Source of the DNA: an uncultured Lachnospiraceae bacterium
Lineage (GTDB): Bacteria > Bacillota > Clostridia > Lachnospirales > Lachnospiraceae
Assembly (NCBI GenBank): GCA_902796695.1
Contig: CADBQE010000053.1
Coordinates: 1-6,796, forward strand
Direction: 5' to 3'
DNA length: 6,796 bases
Shown here: in pieces, positions 6,781 to 6,796 of the stretch
Numbering within the stretch: position 1 is the first letter of the stretch
Layout: each line of letters starts with the position of its first letter
Program-made: the position numbers and the translations under genes
Notes under the pieces: generated by a model
What the model was told of the DNA's origin: nothing
Seen by the model: the letters and a program-made list of their open reading frames with translations, nothing else
The model's database searches: none

Positions 6781-6796
6781 ATGTAATTTCCTTTCA

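Overview
The window holds seven closely packed protein genes, all on the minus strand, so transcription runs from right (6780) to left (1). It is GC-rich and almost entirely coding. The longest gap between genes is about 45 bases. I see no RNA gene, mobile element, CRISPR array, long repeat or convincing terminator. The genes point to a GC-rich member of the Bacillota (Clostridia, for example a gut Lachnospiraceae or Oscillospiraceae relative). The reasons are the PPi-type phosphofructokinase, the dgt-dnaG gene order, the strong GGAGG-type ribosome binding sites and a Gram-positive style lipoprotein. The family-level assignment is inference.

In transcription order the genes are: a PPi-type 6-phosphofructokinase (6780-5557); a small lipoprotein of unknown function (5538-5074); a THUMP-domain RNA methyltransferase of the RlmL/YpsC type (5072-3885); an RdgB/HAM1 XTP/dITP pyrophosphatase (3922-3311); an alpha/beta hydrolase of the monoacylglycerol-lipase/lysophospholipase type (3265-2366); a dGTPase-like HD triphosphohydrolase (2360 or 2369 to 1353); and DNA primase DnaG (1312 to the left edge, C-terminus outside the window). 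The primase frame is open from its start to the left edge, and I translated it by hand.

The spacing suggests one operon. The lipoprotein stop and methyltransferase start are 1 base apart, the methyltransferase and rdgB overlap by 38 bases, and the hydrolase stop and dGTPase start meet in an ATGA. The other gaps are 18, 40 and 45 bases, and none contains a hairpin followed by a U-tract. The left half is a nucleotide and replication block: RdgB clears deaminated purine nucleotides, the dGTPase adjusts dNTP pools, and primase starts DNA strands. The right half adds a glycolytic step and an RNA modification enzyme. The promoter probably lies to the right of the window.

This looks like ordinary chromosomal core genome. 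I found no evidence of a new defence, mobile or signalling system. The observations worth following up are modest: the unknown lipoprotein, non-canonical residues in the phosphofructokinase and primase motifs, the overlapping methyltransferase tail, and a possible pyrophosphate link between genes.
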